Assembly: GCA_023458375.1 (NCBI GenBank)
Contig: JAEWZT010000003.1
Location: forward strand, 1-64,000
Source: Bacillota bacterium
GTDB taxonomy: Bacteria; Bacillota; Clostridia; Christensenellales; CAG-314
Reading direction: 5' to 3'
Length of the DNA: 64,000 bases
Positions 54,882 to 63,567 of the stretch are shown in pieces. The notes under the pieces were generated by a model. The model searched no databases. It was not told the origin of the DNA and saw only the letters and a list, made by a program, of their open reading frames with translations. A program made the translations under genes and the position numbers. The number at the start of each line of letters is the position of its first letter. The first letter of the stretch is position 1.

Positions 54882-56273
54882 ATGGAAGTCAAACTTTACA
54901 ACACTTTAACTCGCAAAAAAGAAATATTTGTCCCCATTGCAAAAGGGCGGGCATTAATATATACCTGCGGACCAACCGTATATAAATACGCCCACGCGGG
55001 GAATATGCGCGCCTATATTTTTGCCGACACCTTAGTGCGCACGCTTAGCTATTTCGGCTACAAAGTAAAGCAGGTTATGAATATTACCGACGTGGGGCAT
55101 TTGCTTTCCGACGCCGACGAGGGAGAAGACAAACTTAACAAATCGGCGCGCGAGCAGCAAAAATCCCCCTTGGAAATAGCGCAAATTGTTACCGAAGCCT
55201 TTATCGCCGACACAAAGCGGCTTAATATTACGCCGCCCGCAGTTATGCCCAAGGCGACGGACAATATCCCCGAAATGATAACCATTACAAAAGATTTGCT
55301 TGACAAAGGCTACGCCTACGAAACAAGCGACGGAATATATTACGATATAAGCAAGTTTCCCCGCTACGGGCAGCTTAGCGGCATAAGCTTGGAAGACCAG
55401 CTTTCGGGCGCGCGAGTGGAAGTCAATTCGGAAAAACGCCATCCCGCCGACTTCGCGCTGTGGAAAAAAACCCAACCAAACCACATTATGCAGTGGGACA
55501 GCCCGTGGGGAAGGGGTTTTCCCGGCTGGCACATAGAATGCACGGCTATGAGCAAAAAGTTTTTGGGCAACGTGTTTGACATTCATACGGGGGGCGTTGA
55601 CCATATCCCCATTCACCACGAAAACGAAATCGCCCAAAGCGAGGCATGGCTGGGGTGCAAGACTACCAACTACTGGCTGCACAACGAATGGATGCTTTAC
55701 GAGGGGGGCAAAATGAGCAAGTCTTTGGGCAACGGATATACCATAACGGACTTTGCCCAAATGGGGTATTCGCCTATGGATTTCCGCTACCTTTGCCTCA
55801 ATACTCACTATCGCACAAAGCTTAATTTTTCCTTTGAGGCGCTTGCGGGCGCAAAAACGGCGTATTCAAGGCTGCGTCTCTCAATTGCGGCGCACAAAGA
55901 AAGTGCAAAACCCGCCGACAAAGAACTGCTTAAAAGCTACAAAGAGCAGTTTGAGGAAGCGGCGGCTGACGATTTAAACGTGCCCATGGCGCTAGGCGTC
56001 ATGCACAAGATGATAAAAGAAGAAAAAAGCTGCGATATTTACCTTTTGGCGGTTGAAATGGATAAGATTTTCGGGCTGCGCCTTGACGAAGTTTTTCAAA
56101 AGGAAGAGGAAAAACTTATGCTGCCGCAAGAGGTTGAAGAACTGCTTGCCGCCCGCTTTGAGGCAAGAAAAAACAAAAATTACGCCCTGTCCGACCAATT
56201 AAGGGACGCGATAGCCCAAAAAGGCTACGCCGTCAAAGACACTCCCAAAGGACAGGAAGTTGAAAAGATTTAA
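54882..56273 (+). CDS. cysS: Cysteinyl-tRNA synthetase
   Basis: A 463-residue class I synthetase charging tRNA-Cys. The HIGH motif is HAGN (38-41 region, following TCGPTVYKYA with the zinc Cys), and KMSKS is at about 266-270 in GGKMSKSLGN. Zinc ligands include C29 and the later C in HIECTAMS plus HHENE. Ribosome site AAGAGG. Length normal. Confidence 0.98.
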   Translation: MEVKLYNTLTRKKEIFVPIAKGRALIYTCGPTVYKYAHAGNMRAYIFADTLVRTLSYFGYKVKQVMNITDVGHLLSDADEGEDKLNKSAREQQKSPLEIAQIVTEAFIADTKRLNITPPAVMPKATDNIPEMITITKDLLDKGYAYETSDGIYYDISKFPRYGQLSGISLEDQLSGARVEVNSEKRHPADFALWKKTQPNHIMQWDSPWGRGFPGWHIECTAMSKKFLGNVFDIHTGGVDHIPIHHENEIAQSEAWLGCKTTNYWLHNEWMLYEGGKMSKSLGNGYTITDFAQMGYSPMDFRYLCLNTHYRTKLNFSFEALAGAKTAYSRLRLSIAAHKESAKPADKELLKSYKEQFEEAAADDLNVPMALGVMHKMIKEEKSCDIYLLAVEMDKIFGLRLDEVFQKEEEKLMLPQEVEELLAARFEARKNKNYALSDQLRDAIAQKGYAVKDTPKGQEVEKI

Positions 56274-56923
56274 CAATAATAATCTTGCCCAAAACAGCAC
56301 AGGGGCAAATATTGATAACGGCAAATTATTGATAGGACAATTATTTAACGGGCAAAGTTAAATGCGTTAAAGTTGAAAAGCTAAGTAGCGGCTTAAAAAT
56401 CTGCGCATAAACAAAACCAACACCCCCTTTAAAAGAGGGGGTTTTATTATATATGGATATATCAAACGGCATTTGCATTTATTTGCATTTTTTGCCGTTT
56501 ATTTTTCCTGCATTTGCACGTTAATGGTCTTAAAAGGCAAGTTTAAATATAATTGGAAAATATTTTAATCAAGTTAAGGCATGGTTTTTGTTTAGGGTTC
56601 TTAGCGCATAGTTTTTTAAAAATTAAATGCCGTAAATATTATCGGAAGTTTCAAATGGGACTATATCGTTATTTTTGTTTATTGGAGCAAGTCAAAAATC
56701 CTTGTAAATTTAATATAAGGCGGTCGTCAAACAGCAATCCAATAGACATAAATCTTGTGTTCCGCAAGGCAAAAAGTTTTTGGGATTGGCTTCCGTAATG
56801 TTAAAAAACGTAATTTTCGGCGGGCGTTTTCACATAACTTTTACAAAGGCGGGGGGCTAAGCGTGTTGTAATTTCCGCCTTTTTGTGCTAAGATAAACAG
56901 TGCTAAGGAGTAATTTAAGCTTA
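56274..56923. other. Spacer with cysS terminator and downstream promoter
   Basis: A terminator hairpin (CCCCCTTT with AGAGGGGG, about 56424-56441) is followed by TTTTATT. Near the right end TTGTAA (56866-56871), 17-bp spacer, TAAGAT (56889-56894) with TGC before it forms a promoter for the next gene. An 81-codon frame at 56553 starts with TTG and lacks a ribosome site; rejected. Confidence 0.65.
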
Positions 56924-57850
56924 ATGGCGACGGACTATTTGGGGCTTTTTGCCTCGCAAAACGATTTTAAATATTATAAGGCAATGATATACGGCGTTTA
57001 TAACGGATATTATGTCTGCATATCGCTGCGCGGCGGCTTTTGCGCCTTTTATTTTAATACGCAAATTACCGAAATAAGCTCCTTTAACAATATTTTGCAG
57101 GGCGAAAGCGGCAAATATGGCATAGTTTCCTACAAAATGTCGCCGCCTATTTTGGCGGTTATCGCGGCGTGCGAGGGAGACGGTCTTAACCGAGTGCTGG
57201 ATTTTTTAACGCAGCTGCTGAGAATGTGCAAAGCCACTTCAAGCGAAACCTGTTCTTTTTGCGGCATGCGGCTCAAACAAGAAGAAAGACTGTATTTTGC
57301 CGTTGACGACGTGGTGTGCGTCGGGCACGAAGAATGCTTTACAAGCTTTGACCTAAAAATAAACAAAAGAACGCAAGACTTTTTAAGCACGTTAAAACCG
57401 TGGTATAAAGTAGTTTACGCTCCTTTTATCGCGGCGGTTTTGTCCGTTATCGTTACAGTGCTTGCAATAAGCTATTTAGGGTTTGACGCCCTTATAACCT
57501 ATCTTGCGGGGGCGTTTTTTGCCGGTTATTTCGTGTCGGTTTTTTATACGCGCAGGGGCGGAAAGTGGGGGTTGCAGGGATACGCCGTTTGCATTGCCTT
57601 TACCGCTTTGTCTGTGTTTTTGATACAGATGTTTTACCAAACTTATGATATTATGGCAATGCACAATCTGCCCATTAAAGGCGCTATCGCTGCGTATTTT
57701 ATAAGCTATTCGCAGCCTGCGCTGCTTTACGAAATAATAATTCCCCAGCTGATAATGGCGCTTGCCTTAGGGCTTATGGGCGTCCTTACCTGCGTCACAA
57801 ACAGAAACAGAAATATTTCCCGCGCAAAAATAAAAATCCACAAAATATAA
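56924..57850 (+). CDS. Membrane protein with N-terminal soluble domain and CxxC/CxxH motif
   Basis: A 308-residue protein, family not recognised. Residues 1-105 look soluble. A possible zinc site follows: CSFCGMRL at about 110-117 and VCVGHEEC at about 132-139. The C-terminal half has four membrane helices (about 167-186, 190-207, 218-238, 270-292). The ATG at 56924 is preferred, with AAGGAG 13 bases upstream; GTG at 56900 is an alternative. It ends 12 bases before the TrxB-like gene and is probably co-transcribed with it. Confidence 0.75.
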   Translation: MATDYLGLFASQNDFKYYKAMIYGVYNGYYVCISLRGGFCAFYFNTQITEISSFNNILQGESGKYGIVSYKMSPPILAVIAACEGDGLNRVLDFLTQLLRMCKATSSETCSFCGMRLKQEERLYFAVDDVVCVGHEECFTSFDLKINKRTQDFLSTLKPWYKVVYAPFIAAVLSVIVTVLAISYLGFDALITYLAGAFFAGYFVSVFYTRRGGKWGLQGYAVCIAFTALSVFLIQMFYQTYDIMAMHNLPIKGAIAAYFISYSQPALLYEIIIPQLIMALALGLMGVLTCVTNRNRNISRAKIKIHKI

Positions 57851-57862
57851 GGGAGAAACTTT

Positions 57863-58762
57863 ATGCAGCAATACGACATTGTAATTATAGGCGGGGGTCC
57901 CGCGGGCTTAACCGCCGCAATTTATGCTTTAAGGGGCGGCGCAAAAGTATTACTTTTAGAAAAACTTATGGTAGGCGGACAGGCGGGCAGGCTAAACGAG
58001 ATTGCCAACTTTCCCTCTTACGCTGAGATAAACGGCTTTGATTTGACTCAAAAAATGTATGAGCAGGGAGTAAAATTAGGGCTTGCTGTCAAATACGCCG
58101 AAGTTGTATCCCTTAAACAGCAAGAGGCATATTATATAATCGGCACTTCGGCGGAAGAGTTTAACGCCGCTGCCGTCATCATAGCTACGGGGGCTACGCA
58201 CGCCTCTTTGGGCATTGAGCAAGCTTATATCGGGCGCGGCGCGCATTACTGCGCCACCTGCGACGGCATGTTTTATAAGGATAAAGACGTCGCGCTTGTG
58301 GGAAGCAGCAAGGTTGCCTTAGGCGAAGCGTTATATTTAAGCGCGATAGTCAAAAAGCTATATTTTGTGTATAAGGGAGAAGAGCAAAAAAGCAAAGACT
58401 TTTTAGCGCCCCTTTTGGCAAAGCCCAACGTAGAGATAGTATACCAAAGCGCCGCCAAAAGCATTGAGGGCAAGAGCAAAGTTGAAAGCATAACGGTTGA
58501 AAATAAGGAAGGCGAAAAAAGAGTCCTTAAAATAGACGGGCTTTTTGTGTCAATAGGCACTACGGCTTTAACGGGTTTTGTAGCTAACACTTTGGCTAAC
58601 AACAACGGGCGCATCATAGTTGACAAAGGTATGGAAACTTCGCTTAAAGGAGTGTTTGCCTGCGGCGACTGTTTGGACAAAAAATTTATGCAGATTGTAA
58701 CGGCTTGCGCGGAAGGGGCAATTGCGGCGGACGGCGCTTTAAGCTATATCAATAAAGTATAA
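57863..58762 (+). CDS. trxB: Thioredoxin reductase-like flavoprotein, NADPH motifs missing
   Basis: A 299-residue member of the low-molecular-weight thioredoxin reductase family. The FAD motif is GGGPAG at 10-15, the redox pair is C130-A-T-C133, and the second FAD motif is CGDC near 271. The NADPH motifs are altered: GSSKVA at 147-152 replaces GxGxxA, and no HRRxxxR follows (the region reads FVYKGEEQK). This resembles the ferredoxin-dependent flavin thioredoxin reductases described from Clostridium. No thioredoxin gene is adjacent. Ribosome site AAGGGAG. Confidence 0.88.
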   Translation: MQQYDIVIIGGGPAGLTAAIYALRGGAKVLLLEKLMVGGQAGRLNEIANFPSYAEINGFDLTQKMYEQGVKLGLAVKYAEVVSLKQQEAYYIIGTSAEEFNAAAVIIATGATHASLGIEQAYIGRGAHYCATCDGMFYKDKDVALVGSSKVALGEALYLSAIVKKLYFVYKGEEQKSKDFLAPLLAKPNVEIVYQSAAKSIEGKSKVESITVENKEGEKRVLKIDGLFVSIGTTALTGFVANTLANNNGRIIVDKGMETSLKGVFACGDCLDKKFMQIVTACAEGAIAADGALSYINKV

Positions 58763-59302
58763 TTAATCGCAAAAAACTTTGCCCAGCAAGCAGTTTTATA
58801 AACCGTAGTCATATAAGCTAAGATTTTGCGGTTTAAGGCGGCTTTTTAGCAGATTATAAGATATTTGCCAAACTTATAAAATGAATACGTGGTCTGATGT
58901 AAGGCGCGGAAAAAGTTCTTCGCATACTTAAATGAAAACTGCAAATATACTCCGCTAAACCTGCACCTTTACACAAACATTACCCCGTTGGCAAATAAAG
59001 CAAAATATGACGCGGCTTGTGAAAGCATATTTTAAGCTTTAAAAAATGCGGTAAGCTAAACGGCTAAAAGGTTAGACGCGTTAGGGTATCTGTTTTACTT
59101 AGCAGGACAAAAGTAATGGTTTCGCGGACCGCAAAAATCTGTTAAATCAGCAAACACCATATAAATCGCAAAACAGTTGAGCATTATCTTTATTTTATAA
59201 AAAATAGACAATTTCGCAAAGGTCTTTCATAAGATAGATATATTTACAAAAGAACTTCGTAATCATAAAACATTTTTAGTTTGCCGTTAGGAGGTTTTTT
59301 TA
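58763..59302. other. Spacer without a supported gene
   Basis: AT-rich spacer between trxB and glmM. No convincing ORF, hairpin or promoter was found by eye apart from the AGGAGG of glmM. Confidence 0.5.
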
Positions 59303-60607
59303 ATGCAGAATTATTTCGGAACGGACGGCATCAGGGGAAAAGTGGGGGAAAATGTTACCCCCGCCGTCGCATACCAGCTGGGAAGCGCGCTTTCCCGCCC
59401 GCAGGCGCTTATAGTAATAGGCAGAGACACAAGGGTGTCGGGTCCAATGCTTTCTTCCGCCCTCTCGCAGGGCGTTTACGACTGGGGAGGGAATTGCATA
59501 AATATCGGCGTAGTTCCCACCAACGCCGTGTCGCATTTTGTGCGCAAGTTTAACGCCGACTTCGGCGTTATGGTAAGCGCGTCGCACAACCCGCCAAACT
59601 ACAATGGTTTTAAAGTGTTTGACCGCTACGGCGCAAAGCTTTGCGCGCAGGAAGAGCTGCGCATAAGCGAAGTTATGAGCCAAAGGAAGGTATATTTCCC
59701 CAAGCAGCAGCACGAGGACAGGGTATACGAAAATATAGAAAAGCTTTACATAGACGACCTTATTGAACTGGCGGACTGCGACTTAAAGGGGCTTGACATT
59801 TCCATTGACTGCTGTTTCGGTTCGGCGTTTTCCGTCGCGCCCAAGCTTTTCAGGAAGGCGGGCGCAAAGGTAAAGTCTTATTGTTATTTCGGCAGGGGAG
59901 ACAAAATAAACGTGGAATGCGGCGCGACAAACCCTTTGTTTTTGGGAGGGCTTATTGACAAAAACACCCCTCTGGCATTTGCTTTTGACGGCGACGCCGA
60001 CAGGTTAGCCGCCTTTGAAGAGGGGGTTTTGCTTGACAACAACAAGGTTTTTTACTGCTTTGCCAAGTATCTTAAAGAAAGGGGCATGCTTGAAAAAGAC
60101 CTTGCCGTAGGCACCGTTTTGACCAATAAAGGGCTTGAAGAAAGCTTTAAAAAACTGGGGATTACCTTGCTGCGCTCCGACGTTGGGGATACAAAAATGT
60201 ATCGTCTTATGCTGGAAAGGGGCGCAAGCCTTGCGGGGGAGGAAAGCGGGCATTATATTTTCAGTAAAATGAGCTGTTCTTCCGACGCGTTGCTAAACGC
60301 GCTTATTTTGTGCAAGATTTACCGCGAAGTGGGCAATTTAAAGGAGTATTCAAAAGAACTGCAACTGCTCCCCGTTTATACGAAAAATATTCCTCTTGCC
60401 AAGGAGCAAGCGGCGGAGCTGGCGAAAAAAGAGACGTATAGCCGCCTTAACGGGGCTTACGCGGCGCGTTATCCCTCTTATAGAATAATCTTCCGCCCCA
60501 GCGGAACCGAGCCGCTGGCGCGCGTTTTTGTAGAGGGAGAGGAAGAAAAGGCACAGGAAATTTTGGCGCAAGCGGTAAGCGATTTGCTTGAAGACGGTAA
60601 CTTTTAA
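59303..60607 (+). CDS. glmM: Phosphoglucosamine mutase
   Basis: A 434-residue enzyme that converts glucosamine-6-phosphate to glucosamine-1-phosphate for peptidoglycan precursors. The phosphoserine is S94 in SASHNP (92-97), the metal loop is DGDADR near 230, and the C-terminal phosphate loop is RPSGTEP near 395. Ribosome site TAGGAGG. It stands alone between long spacers. Confidence 0.96.
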   Translation: MQNYFGTDGIRGKVGENVTPAVAYQLGSALSRPQALIVIGRDTRVSGPMLSSALSQGVYDWGGNCINIGVVPTNAVSHFVRKFNADFGVMVSASHNPPNYNGFKVFDRYGAKLCAQEELRISEVMSQRKVYFPKQQHEDRVYENIEKLYIDDLIELADCDLKGLDISIDCCFGSAFSVAPKLFRKAGAKVKSYCYFGRGDKINVECGATNPLFLGGLIDKNTPLAFAFDGDADRLAAFEEGVLLDNNKVFYCFAKYLKERGMLEKDLAVGTVLTNKGLEESFKKLGITLLRSDVGDTKMYRLMLERGASLAGEESGHYIFSKMSCSSDALLNALILCKIYREVGNLKEYSKELQLLPVYTKNIPLAKEQAAELAKKETYSRLNGAYAARYPSYRIIFRPSGTEPLARVFVEGEEEKAQEILAQAVSDLLEDGNF

Positions 60608-60715
60608 CAAGATAAAATAGCTTTTGCTCCCAACGATTTACCAACGGCTAAACAAATTAACACTAAGATTGGTCTTTTATTTCTCGCGCAGAATTGCTGT
60701 TTTATAATAATAACC

Positions 60716-60753
60716 GCAGACGCCCTTGTTAAGTGTTTAGCAAGGGCGTCTGC
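60716..60753 (+). terminator. Strong hairpin downstream of glmM
   Basis: A perfect 13-bp stem (60716-60728 with 60741-60753) and a 12-nt loop, followed by ATTTAA. It is about 110 bases after the glmM stop. It probably ends the transcript, though the T run is poor. Confidence 0.6.
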
Positions 60754-60892
60754 ATTTAATGCATTAAAGGAATGCGAGTGCGAGAGCCTTCCTTTGACAA
60801 TAATAAAGAGCCATTTTTTTGCTTTTTGCAACTTAGAAAAGAGTAGTTTTTTAATAGCATATTAAGAAAAAATAAAAATAATCCGTTAAAAT

Positions 60893-61214
60893 TGTGCACA
60901 GAAAAGTTGAATTATTTATAGCAGAAAATTGGCTGTTACAAAGAATATAATACATTTTAACCGCGAAGAAAAGTAGCGTTGCTTATATGGGAATAGCGAT
61001 TACAAAAAATGATAGTATTAATTACCGCGCAGAAAATCCGTTGTTTATAGCGGAACAGGCTATAACAAAGAATTATAATACATTTTAACCGCCCAGAAAA
61101 GAAAGTGCTTACAGCATTAACTTAGCAATGGCATAGATTATTCCTATTTAACCGCGCGAAAAAATGTTTTACCTCTAAATCATATACTGTTAAAAATATA
61201 TTGATACTTAATAT
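60893..61214. repeat. Degenerate ~64-bp tandem repeat, about five units
   Basis: The word ACCGCGCAGAAAA or a close variant begins at 60960, 61024, 61088 and 61151, with a weaker first copy near 60893; spacing is 63-67 bp. Units 1 and 3 also share ACAAAGAATNATAATACATTTTAA. The array fills the middle of the 60608-61488 gap, which has no gene. Confidence 0.65.
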
Positions 61215-61233
61215 ATTGACATTATTTTTTGCA

Positions 61234-61288
61234 AGTTGCAATAAAGGTGAAACCCCTAGATTTTTTAAAAGTTGCAATAAAAGGTGAA
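61234..61288. repeat. Two direct copies of AGTTGCAATAAAGGTGAA
   Basis: The word occurs at 61234-61251 and, with one extra A, at 61270-61288, 36 bp apart. It lies right after the 64-bp array, in the leader region of the nitroreductase gene. No function can be assigned. Confidence 0.6.
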
Positions 61289-61488
61289 GCCTATTTTGCG
61301 GCATTGTTTAAGATTAAAGTGTTTTATTTCTTTTTGTTATCGTGTTGCGCTAGCACTCTTTTTTCCTTGCGGTTGGACATGCGTTTTTAAATTATTTTCC
61401 TAATTATTTCAAAATATAAACGCTTATAAAGCGGTGTTTTGTTTTAATAAAACTGTGCTATAATAAAAAATATCGGAGGTTTTTAATT

Positions 61489-62019
61489 ATGGAATTTTCA
61501 AAAATGATGGTTGAAAGGCAAAGCTGCCGCACTTATGATAAAACACGGGAAATAAGCAAATCCGACATTGACTTGATTTTGACGGCGGGGTGGCTTTCGC
61601 CAAGCGCAAAAAATACGCAGCCTTGGCGCTTTTACGCGGCGCGGGGAAGCAAAAAGGAAGAGGTCGCCAAAGCATGCCAAGATATGGGCATGAACGGCTT
61701 TTTAAACGACGTTCCCCTAATGGTGGTAGTGGTCAAGGAAAAACCCGGCGTGGTGGAATCGGTGGTGCAAAGGGCTTATAAGGATTTCCGTTCCTACGAT
61801 ATAGGCATAGCGATAGCCAATATGGTTATGCAGGCAAAGGATTTGGGAATTGAGAGCTGCGTCATAGGCTGGATAAACGACGCTAAAATGTGCGAGGCGA
61901 TAGGCGTTGACAAAAAAGAAGAAATCGCCATGGCGGTGGCTTTCGGCTACCCCGTGTCAAATTATATTTTAAGAACTAAAAAACGCAAAAACAAAGAAGA
62001 AGTCGTTAAGTATTTATAA
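61489..62019 (+). CDS. Nitroreductase family protein
   Basis: A 176-residue flavoprotein-like oxidoreductase. Family marks are the N-terminal RQSCRTYDKTREI (FMN phosphate site), LSPSAKNTQPWRF at about 36-48 and DIGIAIANMVMQAKDLGIESCVIGW near 104-128. It probably uses FMN and NAD(P)H; the substrate is unknown. Ribosome site GGAGG. An extended -10 box TGCTATAAT lies at 61456-61464. Confidence 0.92.
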   Translation: MEFSKMMVERQSCRTYDKTREISKSDIDLILTAGWLSPSAKNTQPWRFYAARGSKKEEVAKACQDMGMNGFLNDVPLMVVVVKEKPGVVESVVQRAYKDFRSYDIGIAIANMVMQAKDLGIESCVIGWINDAKMCEAIGVDKKEEIAMAVAFGYPVSNYILRTKKRKNKEEVVKYL

Positions 62020-62051
62020 AGCAAAGGGCAATACGCCAAAAATAAAAAAAT

Positions 62052-62624
62052 ATGTTGATAACTAATAACGGTTTAACCATAAGAAGCGCGCAGGAAAAGG
62101 ACGCCGAAATATTGACCAAGTGGTGGAACGACGGAAAAGTTATGGAGCACGCAGGTTTTCCAAAGGGTCTCGGTACCGTCAAAGAAAAAACACTTGAACT
62201 AATAAAGCAAAACAATGTGCTTACCCAGCGCTGCGTCATTGAATATGACAGCTTGCCTGTCGGCGAAATGAGCTATTTTATAAAAGATGACTGCGCCCAA
62301 ATAGGCATAAAAATTTGCGTTCAAAGCCTTCAAAACAAGGGACTTGGCAGCAAGCTGCTTAAAATGTTCATTGATTTTTTGTTTACCGATAAAAAAGTTA
62401 ACGGCATCGTTTCAATAAACAAAATTATCCTTGACACCAACAAGAAAAACCTTCGCGCGCAGCATGTCTATGAAAAGCTGGGTTTTACCAAACTGCGCGA
62501 AAACATCAACTGCTGGCAAGACCAAATGGGGGAATTGCAAAGCTCGGTTGACTACGAAATGACGCGCGCCAGCTGGAAAGCGCTTAAAAAAGCTAAAAAT
62601 ATGTTTGTTAGGGAAAAGTTATGA
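62052..62624 (+). CDS. GNAT family N-acetyltransferase
   Basis: A 190-residue acetyltransferase of the RimJ/RimL-like group. The acetyl-CoA loop is QNKGLGSKLLKMFIDFLF at about 95-112 and the C-terminal part NLRAQHVYEKLGFTK at about 134-148. The N-terminal LTIRSAQEKDAEILTKWWND is typical. No clear ribosome site precedes the ATG. It overlaps the next gene by four bases (ATGA). Confidence 0.88.
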   Translation: MLITNNGLTIRSAQEKDAEILTKWWNDGKVMEHAGFPKGLGTVKEKTLELIKQNNVLTQRCVIEYDSLPVGEMSYFIKDDCAQIGIKICVQSLQNKGLGSKLLKMFIDFLFTDKKVNGIVSINKIILDTNKKNLRAQHVYEKLGFTKLRENINCWQDQMGELQSSVDYEMTRASWKALKKAKNMFVREKL

Positions 62625-63235
62625 AGCATTTTGAATATACATTGCCAAGCGGCTACAAACAAGCCAAGGTCATTGACGCGGGAAGCAAAAAACTCGGAAT
62701 AATATTAAATCTTATTGCGCTTTTGGTTACGGCAATTATTGTGGGCGCAACGGTGCTTATTTTAAAGCCGCAAAATATTATGGAAGATATGACGCTTGAC
62801 GCCAAATATTTTCTGCGCCTTGCAATATATTTTGTCATACTTTTTGGTTACATAGTGTTGCATGAGCTTGTCCACGGCGCGGCATATAAGCTTTTAACTA
62901 AGCAAAAGCTTAAATTTGGAATGACTTTAACAGTCGCCTATTGCGGCGTGCCCGATATTTTTGTTTACCGCAAGGCGGCACTTATTGCGTTGCTTGCGCC
63001 TTTTACGGTATTTCTGCCACTTTTTGCCGCCCCGATATTTTTGCTTGCGGCAGACGTTGACAAGATTTTTTGCGCCTTTATGCTGGGTATGCATATCGGC
63101 GGTTGCAGCGGCGACCTATACATATCTTTCCTTTACGCCGTTAAGTTTAAAGACCCTTCCGTATTGATGCAGGACACCGGTCCCAAGCAAATCTTTTATG
63201 TAAAAGAGACAGCGCAAAAGCAAGATAGCCTATAA
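62621..63235 (+). CDS. DUF3267 family zinc-peptidase-like membrane protein
   Basis: A 204-residue membrane protein with about four helices. The zinc motif H81-ELV-H85 and a later GCSGDLY near 164 match DUF3267, a family of putative site-2-type metalloproteases. The substrate is unknown. It overlaps the GNAT gene, so the two are co-translated. Confidence 0.85.
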   Translation: MKHFEYTLPSGYKQAKVIDAGSKKLGIILNLIALLVTAIIVGATVLILKPQNIMEDMTLDAKYFLRLAIYFVILFGYIVLHELVHGAAYKLLTKQKLKFGMTLTVAYCGVPDIFVYRKAALIALLAPFTVFLPLFAAPIFLLAADVDKIFCAFMLGMHIGGCSGDLYISFLYAVKFKDPSVLMQDTGPKQIFYVKETAQKQDSL

Positions 63236-63567
63236 GCAAATATGAAAGTTTTCCCGCTTTAAAGTTGCCGTGCTTTTGCGGTAAAAGTTTAGGTTTTTTG
63301 ACTGCTCAGTAAAATTAAAGCAGTAAATTACAAGGCTTAGTTTGCATAAAACATAATTATAAAGCTGCGGATTTAATTGATAAAAGCAAAAATAAATAAA
63401 AAGCGTAAACCTAACCAAATAAGACAAAAAATATAAGAAAGAGATAAAGAAAAAGTCCGAAAAAATCGGACTTTTTAAATTTAATTGCGTTTTGGGCTTT
63501 TTGTTCCGAAAAGCTCTTTAATAAGATTAAATAGCTATGCCGTCTTGCTTTTTACCAATACTAGCGA
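63236..63567. other. Convergent spacer with bidirectional terminator
   Basis: A perfect 11-bp stem at 63450-63460/63466-63476 has A5 and T5 tails, so it can end transcription from both the DUF3267 and the gap side. No gene in the rest. Confidence 0.85.

Noticed and set aside
55032..55808. 258-codon minus-strand frame inside cysS
   Set aside because: Lies wholly within a clear cysteinyl-tRNA synthetase frame; no family signal.
56553..56798. 81-codon frame downstream of cysS
   Set aside because: Starts with TTG, no ribosome site, no recognisable product.
60893..61214. Possible CRISPR array
   Set aside because: Repeats are degenerate, units about 64 bp without sharp repeat/spacer boundaries, and no cas gene is present.
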